DNA of 17,322 nt from Deltaproteobacteria bacterium (GCA_019309945.1 JAFDFH010000085.1:1-17322); one strand, 5' to 3'; positions 8,135 to 16,551 are shown, numbered from the stretch's first letter. Numbers and translations: made by a program. The notes: generated by a model not told the origin, from the sequence alone.

Positions 8135-8475
8135 GGAAAAAAAGATAAATCATATTTGTGGGCGAAGCTGGAAAAGTGTGACATCACTCTAAAATGATGG
8201 GCCGACAAAAATGTAAGCCGCCTTCAAATTTGTTGTTCATATATTGATTTCCTCCCATTAATTTTCCGGTCTTTCCAAATATTTTTAAATGGTAAAAACA
8301 GCCGCTATTTCAAAAGGATAACATCGTTATTTTTCACCCCAACGATCCATTGATAAGAGTGGCATCCTTCTTGCTGCTCTGCAGTAACGACAATTATCAC
8401 GCCATGTTTTCATGTTTTCTCAATGTAAGTTTATATACTCAAGTTTCGCCCTTTTTTTTCTGCGTGGAGAACATT
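8135..8475. other. Gene-free stretch before the HD-GYP gene
   Basis: These 341 bases hold no convincing gene, terminator or promoter. A short ATAAC/GTTAT stem followed by T residues (8318-8334) is too weak to call. The frame of the next gene stays open back to TTG 8350, but that extension has no ribosome-binding site and is compositionally unlike the protein. Confidence 0.5.
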
Positions 8476-10227
8476 GTGTCTGGACTGAATTCGAATGAAA
8501 AAGTAAAAAATCAAATCATGGCGAATTTTGATATCAGGCAGTTATCTCAGGATAAACGGCTCAATAAACTGCTTAAATCCGTAGTTTCGGAAGTCAAATA
8601 CTATGCTGAAGATCAAATTCGGCACATCCAAAAGTTGACAGAGATCGGACTGGCCCTCTCGGCTGAAAAAAACATCAGCAAACTGCTTGAAATGGTTGTT
8701 GATCAAGCGAGGGAGCTCTCCAGCGCTGATGCCGGTACACTATACATACTCGATAAGTATGAAAAGCACCTCCGTTTTGAAATAATGCAAAATGATACCA
8801 TGAATACCCGGATGGGTGGAACCAGTGGTGTTGAGGTTACCCTTCCCAACGTCCCCCTTTATATCGATGGAAACCCAAACTATTCCAATGTTTCATCCTA
8901 TGTGGCCCTGACCGGCGAGACAAAAAGCATCCCGGATGTATACGAAGCCAAAGGGTTCGATTTCACAGGACCGAAAAATTATGATGAATCAACGGGCTAC
9001 CGGTCAAAATCAATGCTGGTGATCCCCATGAGAAATCATGAAAACGAAATTATTGGCGTGCTTCAACTTCTAAATGCCCAAGATCCTGAAACAGGCGAGG
9101 TGGTTGCTTTCTCGGTGGAATATGAAAGCCTGATCTCTTCTTTGGCTTCACAGGCTGCCGTGGCCTTAACCAATAGGCAGTTGATCCAGGAACTGCATAA
9201 TCTCTTCTATGCCTTTATCAAAAGTATTGCGACAGCCATCGACGAAAAGTCTCCATATACCTCGGGGCATATCAATCGTGTGGTGGATTTAACCATGATG
9301 ATTGCAGAAAAGATTAATACAACCGACGAGGGACCGTTTAAAGGTGTTTTTCTTAACGAAGAAGAAATCGAAGAGTTGCGTTTGGCATCATGGATGCATG
9401 ACGTTGGTAAAATTGTCACTCCTGAACACGTGGTGGACAAGGCGACAAAGCTGGAAGCTATTTATGACCGCATCCACATGGTCGAATGGAGATTCCAATT
9501 GATCGCCAAGTCGATTGAAAATGCTTATTTACACCGTAAAATTGAACGCTCACAGGAGGGGAACCTGACCGACACGGAAACAAAGCGCCTGGATGAAGCC
9601 TTCGCTCAAGAAATAAAAATACTTTACGACGAGTTTGAATTTATCAAATCCTGCAACAATTCAGGAGAGTTTCTAGAAGACGAAAAAATAGAACGATTAA
9701 ATGCACTTGCAGCCAAAACTTTTGCGTTAAATGGTACAGCGCACCCCTATCTTACCAAGGATGAACTAAAAAATCTGAGCATTATAAAGGGCACCCTTAC
9801 CGATGAAGAACGCAGGATAATTGAAAACCATGCCTCCATGACATTAAAGATGTTAAAACAGCTTCCATTCCCCAGAAAACTGGCAATGGTACCGGAATAC
9901 GCCGGCAGCCATCACGAAAAGCTGGACGGATCCGGTTATCCCCGGCACCTGTCTGAAAAAGATTTACCTTTACAGTCTAGAATTATGGCGGTAGCGGATA
10001 TTTTCGATGCCTTGACCGCTAAAGACCGGCCCTATAAAAAACCGATGAATCTTTCCAAGGTAATGAAGATCATGGGGTTTATGAAAAAGGACAAACACAT
10101 CGACCAGGACATCTATGATCTATTCATTAAAAGTGGCATCTATTATCACCACGCCAAAAAAGAAATGGATCCGAATCTAATCGACCAACCTGCACATTCA
10201 TACGACAGCGCGGGAGAAACAATCTGA
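8476..10227 (+). CDS. GAF and HD-GYP domain protein, probable cyclic-di-GMP phosphodiesterase
   Basis: I start at GTG 8476 because GGAGA at 8466-8470 lies five bases upstream; in-frame ATG 8518 has no such site. The 583-residue protein lacks membrane segments. A GAF sensor domain spans about 52-225, and an HD-GYP domain follows. Metal and catalytic motifs are present: His265 (SGHINRV), His308-Asp309 (MHDVGK), His452 (ENHAS), and His479-His480 through GYP at 487-489 (HHEKLDGSGYP). HD-GYP enzymes hydrolyse cyclic-di-GMP, so this should lower the signal in response to a ligand bound by the GAF domain. About 113 extra residues, rich in charge and probably helical, separate HDVGK from the usual LTDEE segment. 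It is probably transcribed alone, with a terminator downstream. Confidence 0.93.
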   Translation: MSGLNSNEKVKNQIMANFDIRQLSQDKRLNKLLKSVVSEVKYYAEDQIRHIQKLTEIGLALSAEKNISKLLEMVVDQARELSSADAGTLYILDKYEKHLRFEIMQNDTMNTRMGGTSGVEVTLPNVPLYIDGNPNYSNVSSYVALTGETKSIPDVYEAKGFDFTGPKNYDESTGYRSKSMLVIPMRNHENEIIGVLQLLNAQDPETGEVVAFSVEYESLISSLASQAAVALTNRQLIQELHNLFYAFIKSIATAIDEKSPYTSGHINRVVDLTMMIAEKINTTDEGPFKGVFLNEEEIEELRLASWMHDVGKIVTPEHVVDKATKLEAIYDRIHMVEWRFQLIAKSIENAYLHRKIERSQEGNLTDTETKRLDEAFAQEIKILYDEFEFIKSCNNSGEFLEDEKIERLNALAAKTFALNGTAHPYLTKDELKNLSIIKGTLTDEERRIIENHASMTLKMLKQLPFPRKLAMVPEYAGSHHEKLDGSGYPRHLSEKDLPLQSRIMAVADIFDALTAKDRPYKKPMNLSKVMKIMGFMKKDKHIDQDIYDLFIKSGIYYHHAKKEMDPNLIDQPAHSYDSAGETI

Positions 10228-10262
10228 AGCGGTCCGGTTTCCAAACGCAATTGGTGAAAAAT

Positions 10263-10290
10263 CCGGGCCCGGAAGACCCGGCTTTGTTTT
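10263..10290 (+). terminator. Possible intrinsic terminator after the HD-GYP gene
   Basis: CCGGG (10263-10267) pairs with CCCGG (10277-10281) around a nine-base loop and is followed by CTTTGTTTT. The stem is short and the T-tract is interrupted, so this is a moderate call. Confidence 0.5.
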
Positions 10291-10405
10291 CGCTCACTTT
10301 AAACTTTAGGCATATTTAAAGGTTTTTGGCCGAGCCGGCTATTTTGACCTGGCCCAAAGAGACAGGTTTTTCAGAACTGAAAAAAAACATATGGAGAATC
10401 CCGCA

Positions 10406-11536
10406 ATGGGCATGGACAACATCATTTTCTTAGAAAATCTGGAGTGGTTTGACGACACCGGCAAAGCGCTGGTTCACCGTATTCCGGAAAAAGGTTCCGG
10501 GGAAATTAAATATGGCGCCCAATTGACCATCAGAGAAAATCAGGTCGGGGTCTTTTTTTACCAGGGCAAGGCGATTGAGGCTTTTGGACCGGGACGACAC
10601 ACTCTTAAAACTGGCAACATTCCCATCCTCACTAAGTTTGTCAGCCTGCCATGGGGAATGACTAGCCCTCTAAGAGCGGAAGTATATTTTGTGAATATGA
10701 AGATATTCACGAACCTTAAATGGGGTACCCGTGATCCGGTGGCTTTCAAGGATTCCGAACTGGGTCTGATTCGACTGAGGGCCTTTGGCGTGTTCAACCT
10801 GCAGATTGTCCAACCCGTATTGTTCATTAACAGCATGGTCGGCACCCAGGGAATATTTACGACCGGGGAAATCGATGAATATTTAAACCGTGTCATCATC
10901 TCCAGGTTCAATGATTATATGGGCGAAACCCTTGATTCAATCCTGAACCTTCCGGCAAAGTACGATGAACTTTCGGAAGGGGTTGCCAAACGCCTGCAGC
11001 AAGATTTCAGTCGTTTTGGCCTTGGTATGCAACATCTTTACATTAATTCCATCACGCCTCCACCTGAGGTTCAGCAAGCCATCGATGATCGTAGCCGTAT
11101 GGGCCTTTTTCAGGATATGGATAAACTCATGCAGATGAAAGCAGCCATGGCCATGGAAAAAGCTTCGCAAAGCGCTGGTGGTTCCGGTGCGGGGATGGGG
11201 ATGGGAATGGGGTTGATGATGCCGGCCATGTTTGCCCAGTACTTTACCAAAGCACACCCCCAATCGGGACCAAGTGGAGCCCAAGAAAACTTTTTATGCC
11301 CAGAGTGTCACAATTCTATCCCCGCGTCTGCGAAATTCTGTCCCCACTGCGGACACCAGTTACTGCTTTTTAAACAGTGCACCCAATGCAGTAAAAACCT
11401 TGCTCCCACCGCAAAATTCTGTCCGCGATGCGGTTATCCGGCAGAAGGAAAGCCAAAACCCAGGTTTTGTTCCAAGTGCAATACCGAAAATTTAACCGAT
11501 TCAACTTTCTGCAACCAGTGCGGTGAAAAGCTCTAA
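10406..11536 (+). CDS. SPFH-domain protein with three C-terminal zinc ribbons
   Basis: The first part (about 10-225) matches the SPFH/'virion core' group that includes Bacillus YdjI: an LEWFD opening, then VGVFFYQGKAIEAFGPGRH, then FVNMKIFTNLKWGT. Residues 240-275 are Met/Gly-rich, with a GMGMGMG run. Three CxxC-CxxC zinc ribbons follow: Cys298/301/312/315, 325/328/339/342 and 355/358/369/372. There is no signal peptide or clear TM segment, so it is probably a cytoplasmic, membrane-associated scaffold. I chose ATG 10406 because GGAG at 10393-10396 fits it; ATG 10391 is also possible and would add five residues. The next gene overlaps its end by 14 bases. In Bacillus the related protein helps a PspA-type stress response; that role here is inference. 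Confidence 0.85.
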   Translation: MGMDNIIFLENLEWFDDTGKALVHRIPEKGSGEIKYGAQLTIRENQVGVFFYQGKAIEAFGPGRHTLKTGNIPILTKFVSLPWGMTSPLRAEVYFVNMKIFTNLKWGTRDPVAFKDSELGLIRLRAFGVFNLQIVQPVLFINSMVGTQGIFTTGEIDEYLNRVIISRFNDYMGETLDSILNLPAKYDELSEGVAKRLQQDFSRFGLGMQHLYINSITPPPEVQQAIDDRSRMGLFQDMDKLMQMKAAMAMEKASQSAGGSGAGMGMGMGLMMPAMFAQYFTKAHPQSGPSGAQENFLCPECHNSIPASAKFCPHCGHQLLLFKQCTQCSKNLAPTAKFCPRCGYPAEGKPKPRFCSKCNTENLTDSTFCNQCGEKL

Positions 11537-12758
11537 TTTTCTTATCGAGCATCAATGCCCTCAATGCGGGGCCCCAGCCATTCTGAATGAGACCGACCGC
11601 CTGTTTACCTGTGAGTACTGCCGGGTAAGGTCATATCTAATTCCCACTGATTTTTTTCGGTACGTGCTTCCCAATATTGCCCCTAAAAATAAGAATCTGA
11701 TATTCTTACCCTACTGGCGTTTTAAAGGAATGCTCTTTTCATGCCTTCCCGGTGGAATCAAGTCCAGATTCGTCGATGTCAGCCACCGGGCCGTCGATTC
11801 CCGGTATTTTCCCATATCGGTGGGATTAAGGAGCCAGGCTTTAAAGCTTAAATTTGTGTCTCCCGAAACAGAGGGTCGGTTTTTGTATCCAGGGCAGTCC
11901 TTTGAAAACGTAATCGACATTTCAACCAATCGCTTTAACCAGTCCCTGCCCGGTCCGATCCTTTACCAGTCGTATATTGGTGAAACGCGCAGCCTGATTT
12001 ATTCACCTTTTTATGTTGATGACAGGTTATATGATGCAGTCCTAAATCGACCGGTTGCTTCTGCTCGGGGGGATGACGTTGACCTCGAACGCTATCCAGG
12101 CGGCCGCCCGGACTGGCGTATTCGGTTTATTCCGACCCTTTGTCCAATCTGTGGATGGGATTTAAGCGGTGAACGAGACGCTTTGGTGCTGAATTGCATG
12201 AATTGCGATTCGGTCTGGCAACCGTCTAAATACCATTTTGAAAGATTGAATTTTGCACATATTCCGGGAAGCGGGGAAAACATTATGTACATGCCCTTCT
12301 GGCGGATTAAAGCAGAAATTTCGGAAATAAATCTTGATTCATATGCCGATTTGGTTAAGGTTGCCAATCTTCCCAAGGCCGTGCAAGATGGCTGGGAAAA
12401 TGTTCATTTCTACTTCTGGTCCTTAGCTTTCAAAATTCGTCCCCGAACTTTCTTTGGCCTGGCCCGGAATATGACCCTTTCCCAGCCCCGGAATACATTG
12501 GTCACGCAACTGCCGAAAGGCAGGCTTTACCCTGTCACGATGCCGATTACAGAGGCTGCTGAAAGCCTGAAAATTATCCTTTCCGGCTTTATAAAACCAC
12601 AAAAACTACTTTTATCGCGTCTTCCCAAGATAACAATAAAACCGGAAAGCTTCATGCTAGTATACATCCCCTTCAATGAAAAACATCATGAATTTGTTCA
12701 CCCGGAGCTCAAGCTGGCGATCAATAAAAATCAGCTGGCGCTGGCAGGAAATTTATAG
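11523..12758 (+). CDS. Hypothetical protein with two copies of a zinc-ribbon unit
   Basis: I do not recognise this 411-residue protein as a named family. It starts at GTG 11523 inside the SPFH gene (14-base overlap). A later start would remove the first zinc ribbon, so this start and translational coupling are likely. The chain looks like two related halves. The first ribbon is Cys12/15/30/33 and the second Cys207/210/225/228. About 30 residues after each comes a matching motif, FLPYWRFKG (about 60-68) and YMPFWRIKA (about 257-265), and later LIYSPF (about 158) and LVYIPF (about 379). No TM segment or signal peptide is evident. The tight coupling suggests a complex with the SPFH protein, perhaps through the ribbons. 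Confidence 0.75.
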   Translation: MKSSNFLIEHQCPQCGAPAILNETDRLFTCEYCRVRSYLIPTDFFRYVLPNIAPKNKNLIFLPYWRFKGMLFSCLPGGIKSRFVDVSHRAVDSRYFPISVGLRSQALKLKFVSPETEGRFLYPGQSFENVIDISTNRFNQSLPGPILYQSYIGETRSLIYSPFYVDDRLYDAVLNRPVASARGDDVDLERYPGGRPDWRIRFIPTLCPICGWDLSGERDALVLNCMNCDSVWQPSKYHFERLNFAHIPGSGENIMYMPFWRIKAEISEINLDSYADLVKVANLPKAVQDGWENVHFYFWSLAFKIRPRTFFGLARNMTLSQPRNTLVTQLPKGRLYPVTMPITEAAESLKIILSGFIKPQKLLLSRLPKITIKPESFMLVYIPFNEKHHEFVHPELKLAINKNQLALAGNL

Positions 12759-12909
12759 GACAGTGTCCGTCCAGAAACGAGGATTTTTGTTCGAGATCAA
12801 GGCCTGCGAAAAATTTTACCACAGGCATATAGTTGATATTCCGAGGATAAAATTTTGAGCATAACGCAGAGATCGTTCTTTTTTCAAGTTTATCTATGAG
12901 GGTGTTCCA
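12758..12909. repeat. Palindromic intergenic element, copy C (diverged)
   Basis: The core (12811-12870) matches copies A and B: AAATTTTACCACAGGCATAT, then CCGAGGATAAAATTTTGAGC, then TAACGCAGAGAT. The flanks can pair (TTTTTGTTCGAGATC on the left with GATCGTTCTTTTTTC on the right). The left end GGACAGTGTCC is a small palindrome overlapping the stop codon of the preceding gene. Outer boundaries are approximate. The end sequence AGTGTCCGTCCAGAAACGA resembles the AGTGCCCGAACGAAAA end of copy A. Confidence 0.75.
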
Positions 12910-12966
12910 AAAAGTATTAACCGTCCAACTATCTACAAATTTATTGTTGACTTAAAGTATCACATT

Positions 12967-12995
12967 GTGGTAGTGGTAGAAACTTGTGGTAGAAA
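12967..12995. repeat. GTGGTAG direct repeats upstream of the PhnD gene
   Basis: GTGGTAG occurs at 12967-12973, 12973-12979 and 12986-12992; the last two extend to an identical GTGGTAGAAA. They could be a protein-binding array or simple local duplication. Confidence 0.5.
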
Positions 12996-13003
12996 ACAAC
13001 GTT

Positions 13004-13020
13004 TGTACGATTTCCGGACA
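13004..13020. promoter_or_regulatory. Putative activator-binding site upstream of the PhnD gene
   Basis: TGTACGATTTCCGGACA matches the perfect palindrome at 16599-16615 at 14 of 17 positions. It lies 68 bases before the PhnD start and just upstream of a possible -10 box, TATATT at 13034-13039. If that -10 is used, the site overlaps the -35 region, which would fit autoregulation. Confidence 0.6.
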
Positions 13021-13088
13021 CAGGATCAAACATTATATTAACCCAATAGAATAAAAACCTCACATGGTTCGAAAGGCCATCTCTTGTC

Positions 13089-14048
13089 ATGACATCGAAG
13101 ATAAATAATTTGATCAGCGGTCTCATTTTGGCAGCTTTGGTTGCTATATCCGGCTGCGGCAGTGACAGCGACGCGGTGATAGTAGACTTTGATAAAACAA
13201 TCGCTGTGGAACGCCCGGAAAGCGATGTGCCGCAAAAGGCGTCGCTGAACGTGGCGGTGGCAGCCATGATCTCCCCGAAAGAAACCTTTTCGTATTACCG
13301 TGAACTGTTGGATTTTATCGGTGGCAAAATGGACCGAAATGTAAGACTAATTCAGCGAAAAACATATGGAGAAGTGAACGAGCTTTTTCAGAAAGGCCAA
13401 GTTGATCTGGCCTTTATCTGTTCAGGGCCCTACGCCGTAGATAGAGAAAAGTATGGATTTGAAGCACTGGCTACACCACTTGTCCGGGGAAAGCCGTTTT
13501 ATCAGTCCTATCTGATCGTTAACAAAACCAGCACTTATCAAAAATTCACTGATCTTCGGGGAAAGATATTTGCCTTCACGGACCCGGATTCGAACACCGG
13601 CGCGCTGGTACCGCAGTTTTGGCTGTCAAAAATGGGGGAGACACCCGAATCATTTTTCGAAAATTTCACCTATACCTATAGCCATGACAACTCAATTATG
13701 GCGGTTGCTCGCGCATTGGTCGACGGTGCCACTGTTGATGGTCATAAATGGGAATACTTCCAATCCAGAAATCCGATTTATTCATCCAAGACCCGAGTTT
13801 TGAAAAAATCTGAGCTGTTTGGCAGCCCGCCCCTGGTTGCCTCGGTCGCTTTGCCTCCCCAGGACAAGGAACAAATCCGACAGTTAGTTTTCACAATGCA
13901 TCTTGATCCGGAAGGAAAGAAAATCCTCGAAAAATTGATGATTGATCGATTCGTTTCTCCCGAGGAAAAGTGGTACGAACCAATTCGCCTAATGAAATAC
14001 GCACTAAAACATCCAGGTGGCCCAGTATATGCGACCCAAAAGTTTTAA
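13089..14048 (+). CDS. PhnD-type periplasmic binding lipoprotein
   Basis: The 319-residue protein begins with a lipoprotein signal: hydrophobic residues 8-20 and lipobox ISGC, with Cys23 as the lipidated residue. The mature part has the fold pattern of phosphate/phosphonate/phosphite ABC binding proteins (PhnD family): LNVAVAAMISPKETFSYY, then the VDLAFICSGPYAV hinge strand, then the FTDLRGKIFAFTDPDSNTG loop and WLSKMGETP. No transporter genes are adjacent. Instead its 3' end overlaps a membrane-bound sigma-54 activator by 20 bases, so a sensing role is more likely than uptake. The ligand is unknown; an oxyanion or phosphonate-like compound is a guess from the family. The ATG has only a weak site (GAAAGG at 13071-13076). 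Confidence 0.87.
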   Translation: MTSKINNLISGLILAALVAISGCGSDSDAVIVDFDKTIAVERPESDVPQKASLNVAVAAMISPKETFSYYRELLDFIGGKMDRNVRLIQRKTYGEVNELFQKGQVDLAFICSGPYAVDREKYGFEALATPLVRGKPFYQSYLIVNKTSTYQKFTDLRGKIFAFTDPDSNTGALVPQFWLSKMGETPESFFENFTYTYSHDNSIMAVARALVDGATVDGHKWEYFQSRNPIYSSKTRVLKKSELFGSPPLVASVALPPQDKEQIRQLVFTMHLDPEGKKILEKLMIDRFVSPEEKWYEPIRLMKYALKHPGGPVYATQKF

Positions 14049-16236
14049 AAGCAAATTGCTGATTGCCGTTTTTACGTTGGTTACAAGCTCCAGCGTTCTC
14101 GTTTCAATGCTCGTTGCGCAAAGATACAGCAATAGTCTTCGCCAGAGGGCCACTGCCGAGGCCGAAAATATCGCTCATGCAGTCGCGCTGGAGGCCACCG
14201 ACAAAATTTTAATCAACGATCTGGTTACGCTTCAAAAAACGCTGGATTATCATCTGCGAAGTAATCCCGCTATCGCCTATCTTTTTATCATCGGCAATAA
14301 CAAAGTGTTAGCCCACACGTTTGCCCGGGGAGTCCCGGTTGATCTGATTAGCGCCAATTCGATTACGAAAGATGGTCTAATTTCCATCAAAAAAGTCAGT
14401 TCTACAACCAGCGAACATTTCGTGGATATAGCCTGGCCGATTTTCAGCGGCAAAGCCGGTGTTTTACGTGTCGGACTTTCGGAAAAACCATACATGCAGC
14501 AAGTTAACCATCTATGGATAGAGATAGCTATATTAACTCTTGGAATTCTATCAATTGCGCTCGTTGCCAGTCTGCTTTTTATCAAGAAGGTTGCAGGGCC
14601 GTTGACGATTCTGGCGGAAACTGCAGAAAAAATTGATGAAGGTCGGCTCGAGCAAAGGGTAAACATACCTGCTCATGGTGAAATTGGTATGCTTGCCCAA
14701 TCTTTTAACAATATGCTGGTACGAATCAAAGATTACACCCAGCGGTTGGAAGAAAAGAACCTTCAACTGGATCGTGCCCATAAACAGACCCGTACTTCAT
14801 TTAGGATTTCACAGGAAATCAACTCGCTTTCCAATCTCAGTGGAGTTTGTGTGTATCTAATCAATGAACTTCGGCAAATCGTTACATGCAAAACCATGAT
14901 CGCTGCGGTTTTCACCAATAACACCCAGAATTTATACATTCATTCGGATAAAGGGACGACGACTTTGACCGGGGATCCGGCCCGCAAGGCGTATAAATTC
15001 TTTGCGGAAAAAGAGCAGATGTCATTTGTTCCAAAAAATCTCATTGCTGATAATTTTTATCCGGAGATCTTTAAATCATGCGAACAGGCCGTTGTTTTTC
15101 CAATCAGACATGAAGGCCAAATTCTGGGGGCCATGTCAATTGCCTGTCCGGGTGATTGTACCTGTGTGACCAAAGAGCTGGATGTTGTCGAAATGATTTT
15201 AGCCCAGTCCTCCGGCGCTATCCGGCGGGCGATAGCCCATGAAGAAGAGATCCGTGAATTAAGAACCCGTATCGAACAATCTTCGGAATTCAGCGGGCTC
15301 ATTGGTAAAGACCCTCAAATGCAGGTCATTTATAAACTGATCGAAGACGTCGCACCCACGGATGCTACGGTTTTGATCCAGGGTGAAAGCGGTACTGGAA
15401 AGGAACTGGTAGCCCGTGCTATCCACAATAATAGTCTGCGTAAGGACAAGCCGTTTATCGTTATTAATTGCTCTGCTTATCCGGCGACACTTCTTGAAAG
15501 TGAGCTGTTTGGTCACGAGAAAGGCGCTTTTACCGGGGCCATTCGTCAAAAATTGGGACGATTTGAGCAGGCCCACGGCGGAACTGTATTCCTGGACGAA
15601 ATCGGTGAAATTTCCCCCACAGCCCAAATAAAATTACTGCGTATTCTGCAAAGCCAGAAATTCGAACGCGTAGGAGGTGAAAACACGTTAACGGTAAACA
15701 TAAGAATTCTCGCAGCTACCAATAAGGATTTACAGCATGAAGTAAAGGCGGGTAATTTCCGTGAAGATCTTTTTTATCGTTTAAATGTTATACCAATCCA
15801 AGTTCCGCCTCTGAGGGACCGGCGCAACGACATCCCCTTGCTGGCACGGTATTTTCTGCAAAAGTTTGCTGAAGAGCAAAATAAAATTGTGCAACGCTTC
15901 AGCTCAGAAGCCATGCGATTGCTTCTTGATTACGACTGGCCGGGTAATGTTAGAGAGCTTGAGAACAGTATCGAGCACGCCACAGTTATTGCAAAGGCCA
16001 AATATGTCGAAGTATCGAAATTGCCCGTAGCCATTCAACAGGCGAAGCCCAAGATTCCAAAAATTCCAAATGAATCCGATCGCTCAATAATGGGTAATGA
16101 AACAAATCTGCTCAGGGAAGTTTTGGATGAATGCAACTGGAATAAAAAAGAAACCGCCGCCAAACTTGGGATCAGCCGCAGTACACTTTATGAAAAACTC
16201 AAAAAGTACGATATAACAAAGCCAACTATTCATTAG
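14029..16236 (+). CDS. Membrane-bound sigma-54-dependent transcriptional activator (HAMP, GAF, AAA+, Fis HTH)
   Basis: I start at ATG 14029, which has AGGTGG at 14015-14020; GTG 14017 would add four residues. The 735-residue order is TM1 (about 9-30), a periplasmic sensor region of about 130 residues, TM2 (about 164-185), HAMP (about 186-240), a coiled segment, GAF (about 265-410), AAA+ (about 428-655) and Fis-type HTH (about 693-731). AAA+ motifs are complete: Walker A GESGTGKE at 452-459, the sigma-54 contact loop GAFTGA at 499-504 and Walker B VFLDEI at 520-525. The HTH includes ETAAKLGISRSTLYEKLKK. There is no kinase or receiver domain, so a periplasmic signal may reach DNA in one protein. 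The overlapping PhnD-type lipoprotein is the probable ligand sensor. The GAF part carries six cysteines, three of them in CPGDCTC. Confidence 0.93.
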   Translation: MRPKSFKSKLLIAVFTLVTSSSVLVSMLVAQRYSNSLRQRATAEAENIAHAVALEATDKILINDLVTLQKTLDYHLRSNPAIAYLFIIGNNKVLAHTFARGVPVDLISANSITKDGLISIKKVSSTTSEHFVDIAWPIFSGKAGVLRVGLSEKPYMQQVNHLWIEIAILTLGILSIALVASLLFIKKVAGPLTILAETAEKIDEGRLEQRVNIPAHGEIGMLAQSFNNMLVRIKDYTQRLEEKNLQLDRAHKQTRTSFRISQEINSLSNLSGVCVYLINELRQIVTCKTMIAAVFTNNTQNLYIHSDKGTTTLTGDPARKAYKFFAEKEQMSFVPKNLIADNFYPEIFKSCEQAVVFPIRHEGQILGAMSIACPGDCTCVTKELDVVEMILAQSSGAIRRAIAHEEEIRELRTRIEQSSEFSGLIGKDPQMQVIYKLIEDVAPTDATVLIQGESGTGKELVARAIHNNSLRKDKPFIVINCSAYPATLLESELFGHEKGAFTGAIRQKLGRFEQAHGGTVFLDEIGEISPTAQIKLLRILQSQKFERVGGENTLTVNIRILAATNKDLQHEVKAGNFREDLFYRLNVIPIQVPPLRDRRNDIPLLARYFLQKFAEEQNKIVQRFSSEAMRLLLDYDWPGNVRELENSIEHATVIAKAKYVEVSKLPVAIQQAKPKIPKIPNESDRSIMGNETNLLREVLDECNWNKKETAAKLGISRSTLYEKLKKYDITKPTIH

Positions 16237-16270
16237 TATTTTAAATTGTTTCAGTTTACCTCCTAAATCA

Positions 16271-16323
16271 GGGTGGTTCGTCTCGAAATTTTTTTAAAGG
16301 CTCGTGACGAACCGCCCTTTTTT
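16271..16323 (+). terminator. Intrinsic terminator after the sigma-54 activator
   Basis: GGGTGGTTCGTC (16271-16282) pairs along its full 12 bases with GACGAACCGCCC (16306-16317), with one G-T pair. A run of six T residues (16318-16323) follows. This ends the PhnD-activator transcript. Confidence 0.92.
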
Positions 16324-16534
16324 AGGCGCATACCAAGACAAAAAGATCCTTGTTTAAAGTAATTCGTATTGCAGATTAATACAATGTTGATGGGCAAATC
16401 ATTTTTACACTAAATCTTCCGTTTCATTTATTTATATCCCCCTTTTTTCAAAGCTTATTGTTACCAGGGACACCAATTAGCGATGGGAGTTGAAATGTCG
16501 AATAATGTGTAGGATGTGTGTTTTACCAAAATCG

Positions 16535-16551
16535 TGGCTGAATTTCGTACA
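16535..16551. promoter_or_regulatory. Putative distal enhancer site for the sigma-54 activator
   Basis: TGGCTGAATTTCGTACA matches the palindrome at 16599-16615 at 14 of 17 positions. The two sites are 64 bases apart start to start, close to six helical turns, so bound dimers would face the same side of the DNA. Confidence 0.6.

Noticed and set aside
8317..8334. Small stem with T residues as a terminator after the barrel gene
   Set aside because: The stem is five or six AT-rich pairs with a three-base loop, far too weak to call.
8350..8475. TTG start extending the HD-GYP protein by 42 residues
   Set aside because: No ribosome-binding site, and Cys/Phe-rich sequence unlike the rest; GTG 8476 has GGAGA at the right distance.
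12947..12975. TTGACT as a -35 box for the PhnD gene
   Set aside because: At the correct spacing only GTAGTG is found, a poor -10 box; TATATT at 13034-13039 is the better candidate.
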